From Mesorhizobium sp. 1M-11 (GTDB taxonomy: Bacteria; Pseudomonadota; Alphaproteobacteria; Rhizobiales; Rhizobiaceae), in contig NZ_LJSD01000001.1 of the NCBI RefSeq assembly GCF_001303895.1, positions 356,223 through 420,222 of the forward strand: a DNA stretch of 64,000 bases, in the 5' to 3' direction. Under the pieces are notes generated by a model. That model did no database searches. It saw only the letters and a program-made list of their open reading frames with translations, and was not told where the DNA came from. Numbering within the stretch: position 1 is the stretch's first letter; each line of letters starts with the position of its first letter. A program made the position numbers and the translations under genes. Shown piece by piece: positions 42,512-50,250 of the stretch.

Positions 42512-42817
42512 TTACTCCGCGTTTCGGGAAAAGAATGTTGTGTTGCGATCGACCACGCGGCGCGGATCGGCGCCGGCATCGTGGGCATGCTTGACGAGTC
42601 CGGCCCAAAGCGCATCGTCCGTAGTCGTCTTGGCGCTTTGTTCGCCGATCTTCGATTTCACCAGATCAAACAGCTGTCCCATTGTAACGAGCTGCTCCGC
42701 CTCCGCTTTCTCGAAGCTGATCGCATAGGCCCTTTCGATGGCCTCGATCATCTCGACCTCATCGCCGTCTCCCCATAGATCCAAGGAATTCGCCTTGCGG
42801 GAGAACAGCCGGTTCAT
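42512..42817 (-). CDS. Small acyl-carrier-like protein between preT and preA
   Basis: 101 residues. The N-terminal half (DLWGDGDEVEMIEAIERAYA, then EAEQLVTMGQLFDLVKSKI) resembles the helical ACP/DUF1493 pattern, where TxGxLxDxVxxKL follows an acidic helix. The usual DSL serine for phosphopantetheine is not visible. The C-terminal part (60-101) is unrecognised. ATG 42817 is only 2 bp from the preT stop and the end is 6 bp from preA, so it is co-translated with the dehydrogenase subunits. It may be a subunit or assembly helper of PreTA; this is a guess. Start by context; the frame is open further upstream. Confidence 0.66.
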   Translation of the reverse strand: MNRLFSRKANSLDLWGDGDEVEMIEAIERAYAISFEKAEAEQLVTMGQLFDLVKSKIGEQSAKTTTDDALWAGLVKHAHDAGADPRRVVDRNTTFFSRNAE

Positions 42818-42819
42818 CG

Positions 42820-44175
42820 TCAGCCCATCAGCGTCCGATGGATGCTTTCGGCAGCGTCGCGCCCCGCGGCTACGGCCGAGACGGTAAGGTCCTCGCGACT
42901 GTCGACAACACAGTCGCCACCCGCCCAGACCTTGGCCAGCGAGGTTCGGCCCTCGCCATCGACCTTGATACGGCCGTTCTCCAGCGCGATCGCCTGACCG
43001 CTGCCATTCAGCGCAGCGGGCACGAAGGACTGGCCGATCGCCTTGAACACCTGATCGGCTGCGAGCCTCAGCGTTTCGCCGGTGCCGACAAGCTTGTCGC
43101 CCTTCATCGCGGTGTATTCGAGCTCGATGGCGATCGCCTTGCCACCATCGGCGATGACCTTTTTCGGCTGCAGCCAATGGCGGATGGTGACGCCGTTGGC
43201 GGCCGCAAGGTCCTGCTCGAACTCTGAGGCGTTCATGTGCTCCTTGCCGCGGCGATAGCAGATCGTCACCTCTTCCGCGCCGAGCAGCTTCGACTGCACC
43301 GCGGCGTCCACCGCCGTCATGCCGCCGCCGATGACCACGACGCGGCGGCCGACCGGCAGGCTGCCGAGGTCGCTCGCCTGCCGCAATTCGGCGATGAAGT
43401 CGACCGCGTTGGCAACGCCGTCCTGATCCTCGCCTTCGGCTCGCAGCGCATTGACGCCACCCAATCCCATGCCGAGGAACACGGCATCGTATTTCTTGGT
43501 CAGCTCGGAAAGCTGATAGTCACGGCCCAGAGCCTTGCCATTCTCGATGGCGATACCGCCGATCGCCGTCACGTAGTCGACTTCGGCCTGGGCGAAATTG
43601 TCGACGCTTTTATATGCGGCGATGCCGTATTCATTGAGACCACCCGATTTTGGCCTGGCCTCGAGCACGGTCACGTCATGGCCATGACGAGCGAGCCGAT
43701 GCGCTGCCGCAAGCCCGGCAGGCCCGGCTCCAACGACGGCGACTTTCTTGCCTGTCGACTTGGCGCGGCTGTAGAACTGCTTGCCCTCGCCCATCGCCAC
43801 ATCCGTGGCGTAACGTTGCAAACGACCGATCTGCACCGGTTTGCCCTCGGCGGTTTCGCGTACGCAGACTTCCTCGCATAGTGTCTCGGTCGGGCAGACG
43901 CGGGCACACATGCCGCCAAGGATATTCTGGTCGAAGATGGTCTTGGCCGAACCAAGCGCATTGCCGGTTGCGATCTGCCGGATGAACATCGGAATGTCGA
44001 TGGACGTCGGGCAGGCCTGCATGCAGGGCGCGTCGTAGCAAAAATAGCAGCGATCGGATTCGACCAGTGCCTCGTGATGGTCGAGTGGCGGATGCAAATC
44101 AGAAAAATTGTCTGCATAGGCTTCGGACGACAGCCGGCCGCCGGCTATGCCTTCCTTGAAATGACCTGTCGTCAT
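42820..44175 (-). CDS. preT: Dihydropyrimidine dehydrogenase, NAD(P)H subunit PreT
   Basis: 451 residues of the GltD-like Fe-S flavoprotein family. N-terminal cysteines 43, 46, 51, 55 (CYFCYDAPCMQAC) and 90, 94, 100, 104 (CARVCPTETLCEEVC) bind two 4Fe-4S clusters. The FAD site is GAGPAGLAAAHRLA at 149-162, and the NAD(P)H site is VVIGGGMTAVDAAVQ. PreT passes electrons from NAD(P)H to PreA. It is first in the preT-small-preA operon. A RutR-box-like sequence lies 51 bp upstream of the start. Confidence 0.94.
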   Translation of the reverse strand: MTTGHFKEGIAGGRLSSEAYADNFSDLHPPLDHHEALVESDRCYFCYDAPCMQACPTSIDIPMFIRQIATGNALGSAKTIFDQNILGGMCARVCPTETLCEEVCVRETAEGKPVQIGRLQRYATDVAMGEGKQFYSRAKSTGKKVAVVGAGPAGLAAAHRLARHGHDVTVLEARPKSGGLNEYGIAAYKSVDNFAQAEVDYVTAIGGIAIENGKALGRDYQLSELTKKYDAVFLGMGLGGVNALRAEGEDQDGVANAVDFIAELRQASDLGSLPVGRRVVVIGGGMTAVDAAVQSKLLGAEEVTICYRRGKEHMNASEFEQDLAAANGVTIRHWLQPKKVIADGGKAIAIELEYTAMKGDKLVGTGETLRLAADQVFKAIGQSFVPAALNGSGQAIALENGRIKVDGEGRTSLAKVWAGGDCVVDSREDLTVSAVAAGRDAAESIHRTLMG

Positions 44176-44225
44176 TCCTGTTCCCCATTATTGTGGTTTT
44201 GAGGAAGGCTAGCACGTTTTGTTTT

Positions 44226-44241
44226 TTTATCAATTGGTCAA
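44226..44241. promoter_or_regulatory. RutR-box-like site before preT
   Basis: TTTATCAATTGGTCAA matches TTGACCAnnTGGTCAA at 12 of 14 specified bases, with one half-site (TGGTCAA) perfect. On the minus strand its TTGACC also resembles a -35 element, so binding could block preT transcription. Confidence 0.62.
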
Positions 44242-44436
44242 TTTTCGAGTTAAGCGCCTGAAAAACCTCGAAAATAACATGACTTTTATTGTCATGATTT
44301 AGCCGAGACCTTTGCTGCACTGCAGAAATTTACCGGCCGCTGTCGAAATAACGCCCGTGTCATCGTCTTATAATTGCCGGCAGCAAATCATGGTCCAATC
44401 ACCGGCGTGAATAGCCGCGAAACAAGGGAGAGTGAC

Positions 44437-45213
44437 ATGCCTAGTCCTGCGAAATCCTTCTTCTGGTATGAGCTGATGACGACCGACCTTGATGCTGCGG
44501 AGGCTTTCTATACCGCTGTGGTCGGCTGGCGCGCGGAACCGTTCGACAAGGCGCCCGGATCGCCACGCTACGTTGTCGTCAACGCAGGCGATCGCGGCGT
44601 CGGTGGTTTGATGACGCTACCGGAAGAGGCCGCCAAGATGGGCGTTCCGACGGCGTGGATGGGCTATTTCCCAACCAAGGATATCGATGCTTCGGTGGAT
44701 GCATTGCAGAAGGCCGGCGGCACCGTGCATCGGCCAGTCGACGATATTCCGGGCGTTGGCCGTTTCGCCGTGGTCGCCGACCCGCAAGGTGCGGCTTTCA
44801 TGTTCCTTGAGCCGAACGGTCCCGACCAGCCACCGGTCCCGCTGAACACCCCGGGTCATGTCGGCTGGCATGAACTTTACACGACCGACTGGCAGCAAGC
44901 CTTCGACTTTTATTCCGGTCAGTTCGGCTGGGTGAAGGACGAGCCCTTCGACATGGGCCCTATGGGCATCTACCAGCCCTTTGTCATCGACGGCGTGGTC
45001 AACGGCGGCATGATGAACAAACCGGAACAGATTCCGGTTCCCGTCTGGCTGTTCTACTTCAACGTCACCAACATCGACGCCGCCGCCAAGCGCGTGACCG
45101 ACAACGGCGGCAAGGTCGTCATGGGACCGATGGAAGTGCCCAACGGCCAATGGATCGTGCAATGCACCGACCCGCAGAGCGCCTATTTCGCGCTCCTGGC
45201 GCCGACGCGCTGA
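44437..45213 (+). CDS. VOC family protein with two domains
   Basis: 258 residues made of two vicinal-oxygen-chelate (glyoxalase/bleomycin-resistance-like) domains. The first, about 8-120, has FFWYELMTTDLDAAEAFYTAVVGW; the second, about 138-255, has VGWHELYTTDWQQAFDFYSGQFGW and MGIYQPFVIDG. Such pairs may act as dioxygenase, lyase or binding proteins; no catalytic identity is evident. The start ATG 44437 follows GGGAG. An inverted repeat follows the stop. Confidence 0.87.
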   Translation: MPSPAKSFFWYELMTTDLDAAEAFYTAVVGWRAEPFDKAPGSPRYVVVNAGDRGVGGLMTLPEEAAKMGVPTAWMGYFPTKDIDASVDALQKAGGTVHRPVDDIPGVGRFAVVADPQGAAFMFLEPNGPDQPPVPLNTPGHVGWHELYTTDWQQAFDFYSGQFGWVKDEPFDMGPMGIYQPFVIDGVVNGGMMNKPEQIPVPVWLFYFNVTNIDAAAKRVTDNGGKVVMGPMEVPNGQWIVQCTDPQSAYFALLAPTR

Positions 45214-45224
45214 GCGGTAACCAC

Positions 45225-45249
45225 AGGAAGAGGCGTCGCGCCTCTTCCT
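45225..45249. terminator. Perfect inverted repeat between convergent genes
   Basis: AGGAAGAGGCG (45225-45235), TCG loop, CGCCTCTTCCT (45239-45249): an 11-bp perfect stem with a 3-nt loop. It lies between the VOC gene (ends 45213) and the flavoprotein gene (ends 45262). There is no strong T-run on either side, so it may act as a 3-prime stabilising hairpin or a weak bidirectional terminator. Confidence 0.6.
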
Positions 45250-45261
45250 GGCAGACAGCAT

Positions 45262-47703
45262 CTACCCGCGCAATCTCTCCTGATTGCCATCGAACAGCGG
45301 CACGGGCTGCATGCGGGCAGCATGGCGACGGCCGAGATACTCGATCTCGAAGCCGTCGCTTTCGTCCGCAATCTCTTTCGGCACGTAGCCCATCGCCACC
45401 GACACACCGGAATAGTGGGCGTAGCCGCCGGAAGTCACCCATCCACGCACGGCACCACCATGCCATATCGGCTCGTCGCCGATCACGTCGGCATCTACGG
45501 CATCGACAACAAAACTGCGCAGCCTCAACTTGCCGCCGGACGCGCGCTCGGCGACAGCCGCTTTCTTGCCGATGAAATCAGCGGGTTTCGAATAGGCGAC
45601 GAAGCGATCAAGTCCAGCTTCCAGCGGCCCATAGATCGGCCGGTATTCGCGCGCCCACGAGCCGTAATTCTTTTCCAGCCGCAGCGCATTGAGGGCTCGC
45701 GAACCGAACAGGCCGATCCCGAACGCCTCGCCGGCCGCCATCAGGGTTTCGAAGACATGCCGCTGATATTCCGGCGCCATCCAGATCTCGTAGCCGAGAT
45801 CGCCGGTGTAACTGACGCGACCGACAAGACACGGCGCCATGCCGATATCAAGCGGCCTGATGTCCATGAATTTGAGGGCTGTAGCCGACACATCGGCATG
45901 GGTGACCTTGGCCAGGACCTCCCGCGCGTGAGGCCCGGCAATCGACAGCCCGACACGGCTCAGCCCAAGAGGCTCTATCTTCACCGAACCGTCGGCGGGC
46001 AGATGACGCTCGAACCAGCGCATATGATATTGCTCGGCCACGCCCGAACCGGCAATGAACCATTCCGCGTCACCGTCCCGGCCCAGGCCGAGATTGGCGA
46101 GCGAAAAATCGCCGATCAGCTTACCATCTTCCTTCAGCATCGGAGCAAGGGTCATGCGACCTGCCGCAGGCAATTTGCACGCGAGCAGCCCATCGAGCCA
46201 TGACTCGGCTCCAACGCCGGCTACCCGGTATTTGGCAAAGGAGGAAATCTCTGACACACCGACGCGTTGGCGTGCCGTCTTCACTTCCGCCGCGACATGC
46301 TCGAAGTCCGTCGAACGCCGCCACGAGAATTCGTCGCGCACGCCCTCCGGCGCATACCAGAGCGGCACTTCCAGCCCATAGGCGGAACCAAACTGGGCGC
46401 CACGCGCCGCGAGCTGATCGTAGATCGGTGTCGTCTTCAGCCGGCGCCCTGCCGGCAGTTCCTCATTGGGAAAGCGAATGGAGAAACGGCGCGAATAGTT
46501 CTCGCGCACTTTGGCATTGGTATAGGCCATCGAAGCCCAGTCGCCGTAGCGCGCGACATCCATGGCAAAGATGTCGGCGCCGGGATCGCCATGCATCATC
46601 CAGTTCGACAGTGCCAGGCCGACGCCGCCGCCCTGGCTGAACCCTGCCATGACGCCACAGGCGACCCAGAAGCCCGGCAGCCCACGCACCGGACCGACGA
46701 GCGGATTGCCGTCCGGCGCGAAGGTGAAGGGGCCGTTGATGATCTGCTTGATGCCCGTGTGTTGGAAGGCCGGGAAATGCCTGAAGCCGACCTCCAGCGA
46801 CGGCGCGATACGGTCTATGTCCGGCTCCAGCAGTTCATGGCCGAAATCCCACGGCGTTGCCCGTTCCGACCACGGTTTGCCGGCCTTCTCGTAGGTGCCC
46901 ATCAACATGCCGCCGCGCTCCTGGCGCAGGTAGAGTTCACCGTCGAAGTCGACCGCATGCATGATCTCGGTGCCGGTTCTCTTGTTCCAGGCTGCGACTT
47001 CGGGCATGTCCTCGGTGATGAGATACATGTGCTCCATGGCGAGCACGGGCAGTTCCAGCCCGACCATCCGGCCGACTTCACGCGCCCACAGGCCACCGGC
47101 ATTGACGACATGCTCGGCCACCACCTCGCCCTTGTTGGTGATGATGCGCCACATGCCGTCCGGCTGACGCACGATGTCCTCGACCTTGGTGAAACGTTCG
47201 ATCTCCGCCCCGAGCTTGCGCGCCGCTTTGGCATAAGCATGGGTGACGCCGGAAGGATCCAGGTGACCATCCTCCTTGTTATGGATGGCGCCGACGAACT
47301 GACCGGGATCAATCAGCGGCATCAATTCAGCCGCTTCCCGAGGCGAGATTTCCTCAAGCTCGATGCCGAGATAACGCCCCTTCGCCACCATGTTGCGCAG
47401 CCAATCCATGCGTGCCTCGGTGGCAGCGAGGAAAACGCCGCCGGTCAGATGCACGCCGGTCGCCTGCCCGGACAGCTCCTCGATCTCCTTGTAGAGACTG
47501 ATCGTGTATTTCTGCAGCTTGGCAACGTTCGGATCGCCATTGATCGTGTGCATGCCGCCAGCCGCATGCCAGGTAGAGCCGGATGTGAGCTCGTCGCGTT
47601 CAAGAAGCACGACATCGGTCCAACCGGCGCGCGCGAGATGAAACAGCACCGAGCAGCCAACCACGCCGCCCCCGATGACCACGACCCTTGCATGCGACTT
47701 CAT
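45262..47703 (-). CDS. Dimethylglycine/sarcosine dehydrogenase-like flavoprotein
   Basis: 813 residues. The FAD-binding DAO domain comes first (VVVIGGGVVGCS at 8-19), with His46 in SGSTWHAAGG at the position of the covalent-FAD histidine of dimethylglycine dehydrogenase. An FAO_M region follows (about 375-430), then the tetrahydrofolate-binding GcvT domain (from about 435; GLSIAGPHAREVL, SYTGDLGYEIWM, EKNYGSWAREY) and a C-terminal GcvT barrel. Members oxidise N-methyl groups and pass the carbon to tetrahydrofolate. It lies 90 bp after an MttB-family gene. The start ATG 47703 follows AGGAAG. Confidence 0.9.
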   Translation of the reverse strand: MKSHARVVVIGGGVVGCSVLFHLARAGWTDVVLLERDELTSGSTWHAAGGMHTINGDPNVAKLQKYTISLYKEIEELSGQATGVHLTGGVFLAATEARMDWLRNMVAKGRYLGIELEEISPREAAELMPLIDPGQFVGAIHNKEDGHLDPSGVTHAYAKAARKLGAEIERFTKVEDIVRQPDGMWRIITNKGEVVAEHVVNAGGLWAREVGRMVGLELPVLAMEHMYLITEDMPEVAAWNKRTGTEIMHAVDFDGELYLRQERGGMLMGTYEKAGKPWSERATPWDFGHELLEPDIDRIAPSLEVGFRHFPAFQHTGIKQIINGPFTFAPDGNPLVGPVRGLPGFWVACGVMAGFSQGGGVGLALSNWMMHGDPGADIFAMDVARYGDWASMAYTNAKVRENYSRRFSIRFPNEELPAGRRLKTTPIYDQLAARGAQFGSAYGLEVPLWYAPEGVRDEFSWRRSTDFEHVAAEVKTARQRVGVSEISSFAKYRVAGVGAESWLDGLLACKLPAAGRMTLAPMLKEDGKLIGDFSLANLGLGRDGDAEWFIAGSGVAEQYHMRWFERHLPADGSVKIEPLGLSRVGLSIAGPHAREVLAKVTHADVSATALKFMDIRPLDIGMAPCLVGRVSYTGDLGYEIWMAPEYQRHVFETLMAAGEAFGIGLFGSRALNALRLEKNYGSWAREYRPIYGPLEAGLDRFVAYSKPADFIGKKAAVAERASGGKLRLRSFVVDAVDADVIGDEPIWHGGAVRGWVTSGGYAHYSGVSVAMGYVPKEIADESDGFEIEYLGRRHAARMQPVPLFDGNQERLRG

Positions 47704-47793
47704 TGTTCTTCCTGATAATTCAATAGGTTGGACGAGCTTTGAGATTCTCGGCAAGAGGCCGTTGATTCAATTTCACAAGCCGGCACTGGACCA

Positions 47794-49332
47794 TCACGGC
47801 TCCCCGGCTCCGATCCCTTCCTTGCGCTTCGCCACATAGGCTTCCAGCGCTTCGCGTCGGGCTGCGTCCATCGGAGGCTGTACATATTCCGTCAGCGCCT
47901 TCTTCCACAGCCTGGTTGCGCGTTGCGTTGCATCGAGAGCGCCGGCTTCGGTCCAGGCCTCGTAGTTTTGCCAATTGGACAGCGGCGGCTGGTAGAAGGC
48001 AGTGGCATAGCGTTTCAGCGTGTGCGGTTCGCCGAAGAAATGCCCACCGGTTGGCACGCCTGCCAGCGCGTCCAGCGCCAGTTCGCCGTCATCGACAGCG
48101 ATAGGACGCAGGAATTCCATCATGTGTTGGATCATCTCGACGTCGATGATGAACTTCTCGTATGAGGCGGTCAGCCCGCCCTCCTGCCAGCCCGCCGCAT
48201 GGTAGACGAGGTTGCCGTGGCCAAGCACGGCACCCCACAGTGCCATCAGCGTCTCATAGGCCCCTTGTGCATCCGCTGCATTGGAGGCCGAGCCCGGCGT
48301 GGTGCGATAGGGCAGATTGTATCGCCGCGCCAACTGCCCCGAAGCGATGTTGGCCTTGGTGTTTTCCGGTGTGCCGAAGGCCGGCGCGCCAGAGCGCATG
48401 TCGACATTGGAGGTGAATGCGCCGTACACGACCGGACAGCCCGGCCGCACCAGTTGCGCGAGCGTTATCCCAAACAAGGCCTCGGCGTTCTGCTGTGCAA
48501 GAGCTCCGGCCAACGTCACAGGGCTCATCGCGCCCATCAGGGTGAAGGGGGTTACGCAGACGGATTGGCCGAACTCGGCCATCGTCATCAATCCTTCCGC
48601 CATCATCTCGTCGAAGCGCCGCGGTGAATTGACCGAGATGACGGTGCCCACGCCGGGGTCGGCGGTGATCTCATCCAGTGAAAGCCCGCGTGCGATCGCC
48701 GCCATCGTGATGCCGTCCCGCGCCCTGCCCCCACCAATAGCCGAAACATGGAAAGGTTTGTCGGTCAGCGTGAGATTGGCCAAATAGGTATCGAGATGGC
48801 GCGTGTTGGCCGGCAATTCGATCGGCGCGCAGACCTGGTTGCCCAGCATGTGAATGCAGTTGAAGTGCTGCGCGAGGCTGACCAGCTCACGATAATCATT
48901 GAGATTTCCGGCGCGCCGACCGCGTTCGAAATCGTGCACATTGGGAGGCCCGGCGACCAGCGTGAAGTTGATGATGTTGCCGCCGAACGTCAGCTGCCGG
49001 GCTGGGTTGCGCGACGCCAGCGTATAGGACGAAGGTGCCGTCTTGAGCGCTTCGGCGACCAGCCCCCGATCAAAGCGCACCGTCATGGTATCGTGATCGA
49101 CATCCGCGCCAGCGCTTTCCAACAACACGAGCGCACGGCGATTCATCAGCTCGATGCCAAGGTTTTCCAGGATATGCAGCGATGCCTGATGGATCGCTTC
49201 GACCTGATCGGCGGAAAGCAGCGCCATCGGTGGATAGGGATTTTCCACCCGACGCGGCGGCAGTTGCGGGATCGGTGCCCCGGCTTTGGAATGGACGCGT
49301 CCGGCGCTGCGTCTGGCGCGAAGTGCGGTCAT
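47794..49332 (-). CDS. MttB-family methyltransferase, non-pyrrolysine
   Basis: 512 residues of the trimethylamine methyltransferase (MttB) superfamily, with the segments ADQVEAIHQASLHILENLGIEL, ALDALAGVPTGGHFFGEPHTL and RREALEAYVAKRKEG. The frame has no in-frame amber, so it is not the pyrrolysine enzyme; MtgB-like members of this kind act on glycine betaine or other quaternary amines. No corrinoid protein gene is adjacent. Pairing with a demethylating flavoprotein suggests a methylamine or betaine catabolic unit feeding one-carbon units to folate; this is inference. Confidence 0.86.
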   Translation of the reverse strand: MTALRARRSAGRVHSKAGAPIPQLPPRRVENPYPPMALLSADQVEAIHQASLHILENLGIELMNRRALVLLESAGADVDHDTMTVRFDRGLVAEALKTAPSSYTLASRNPARQLTFGGNIINFTLVAGPPNVHDFERGRRAGNLNDYRELVSLAQHFNCIHMLGNQVCAPIELPANTRHLDTYLANLTLTDKPFHVSAIGGGRARDGITMAAIARGLSLDEITADPGVGTVISVNSPRRFDEMMAEGLMTMAEFGQSVCVTPFTLMGAMSPVTLAGALAQQNAEALFGITLAQLVRPGCPVVYGAFTSNVDMRSGAPAFGTPENTKANIASGQLARRYNLPYRTTPGSASNAADAQGAYETLMALWGAVLGHGNLVYHAAGWQEGGLTASYEKFIIDVEMIQHMMEFLRPIAVDDGELALDALAGVPTGGHFFGEPHTLKRYATAFYQPPLSNWQNYEAWTEAGALDATQRATRLWKKALTEYVQPPMDAARREALEAYVAKRKEGIGAGEP

Positions 49333-49546
49333 GACGGCATCAGAGCGCCGTTCGACTCATCTCACTATCAGGAATACGTCATTTCCGGACGAGATTTTAT
49401 CTTCAGCGTCACCAATGCATTTTAAATAAAATAAAAACGACACGTCTAGTCGAAAAAATAACAGTCCACGCTTTACCTTGCGTCCGCCAAACAGGTTAAG
49501 AAGTACCGCAAGACTCCTTTTATGATTTACGACTAATGCTCTCGCC

Positions 49547-50137
49547 ATGCGTGCGTACAGTTTTAGTCGAGTTTTAGCGATCGGTGTCGTGCTGGTGCTA
49601 GGGGCCTGCGCGACGGCGCCAAACCGCATCAACGATGTGTGCGCCGTCTTCGACCAGCGCGATGGCTGGTTCAATGACTGGCGCTCCGCGGCTGAGCGCA
49701 CCCAACGGAAATACGGCATTCCGATGCATGTGCTGATGGCGACGGTGCGCAAGGAATCCGGCTTCAAGAGCAACGCCCGCCCGCCGCGCACCAAGCTGCT
49801 AGGCTTCATTCCGTGGACTCGGGTCTCGAGCGCCTACGGCTATTCCCAGGCCCTCGACGGCACCTGGAGCCAGTACCGGCGCGAAAGCGGCAACTTCACC
49901 GCGAGCCGGACCAGTTTTGCCGATGCCGTCGATTTCGTCGGCTGGTATCACGCCAAGACAGTCGATACCTACGGCGTGGCGCGCGACGACACCTACAATC
50001 TTTACCTCGCCTATTATCTCGGCTGGGGCGGCTACAAGCGCGGCGACTGGCGCGGCAACAGCGGCATTCAGCGCTATGCGCGCGACACCGCGGCCATGGC
50101 AGACCGCTACCGCGGCCAACTGCAAAGCTGTCGCTAA
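49547..50137 (+). CDS. Lytic transglycosylase lipoprotein (SLT domain)
   Basis: 196 residues with a lipoprotein signal: lipobox LGAC at 18-21, acylated on Cys21. The SLT (lysozyme-like) region carries Glu70-Ser71 in ATVRKESGFKSNARP, which fits the catalytic ES pair, followed by SAYGYSQALDGTW and a helical end with YNLYLAYYLGWGGYKRG. Such enzymes cleave peptidoglycan with anhydro-muropeptide release. Upstream is an AT-rich 214-bp divergent promoter region shared with the MttB gene; downstream is a palindromic repeat. Confidence 0.9.
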   Translation: MRAYSFSRVLAIGVVLVLGACATAPNRINDVCAVFDQRDGWFNDWRSAAERTQRKYGIPMHVLMATVRKESGFKSNARPPRTKLLGFIPWTRVSSAYGYSQALDGTWSQYRRESGNFTASRTSFADAVDFVGWYHAKTVDTYGVARDDTYNLYLAYYLGWGGYKRGDWRGNSGIQRYARDTAAMADRYRGQLQSCR

Positions 50138-50153
50138 GCCAGGTGGTCCGCAA

Positions 50154-50240
50154 GAGCAATTCCAGGAGAAGCGTGTAACGGCTCCTAGAATTGCGTAAAA
50201 ACAAAGAGTCAGAGCGTTTCCGCAAAACGGAAACGCTCTA
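50154..50240. repeat. Rhizobial intergenic palindromic repeat, copy B
   Basis: Starts GAGCAATTCC with inverted arm GAATTGC, then a perfect 12-bp hairpin AGAGCGTTTCCG (50211-50222) and CGGAAACGCTCT (50228-50239). The first 60 bp align with the element at 2382-2480. It lies between the convergent transglycosylase and ABC ATPase genes, where the second hairpin may double as a 3-prime end for both transcripts. Confidence 0.75.
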
Positions 50241-50250
50241 ATGCAAGCAA

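Noticed and set aside
47794..49332. Possible pyrrolysine enzyme (MttB)
   Set aside because: The frame is complete without an in-frame amber codon, and no pylTSBCD genes are in the window.
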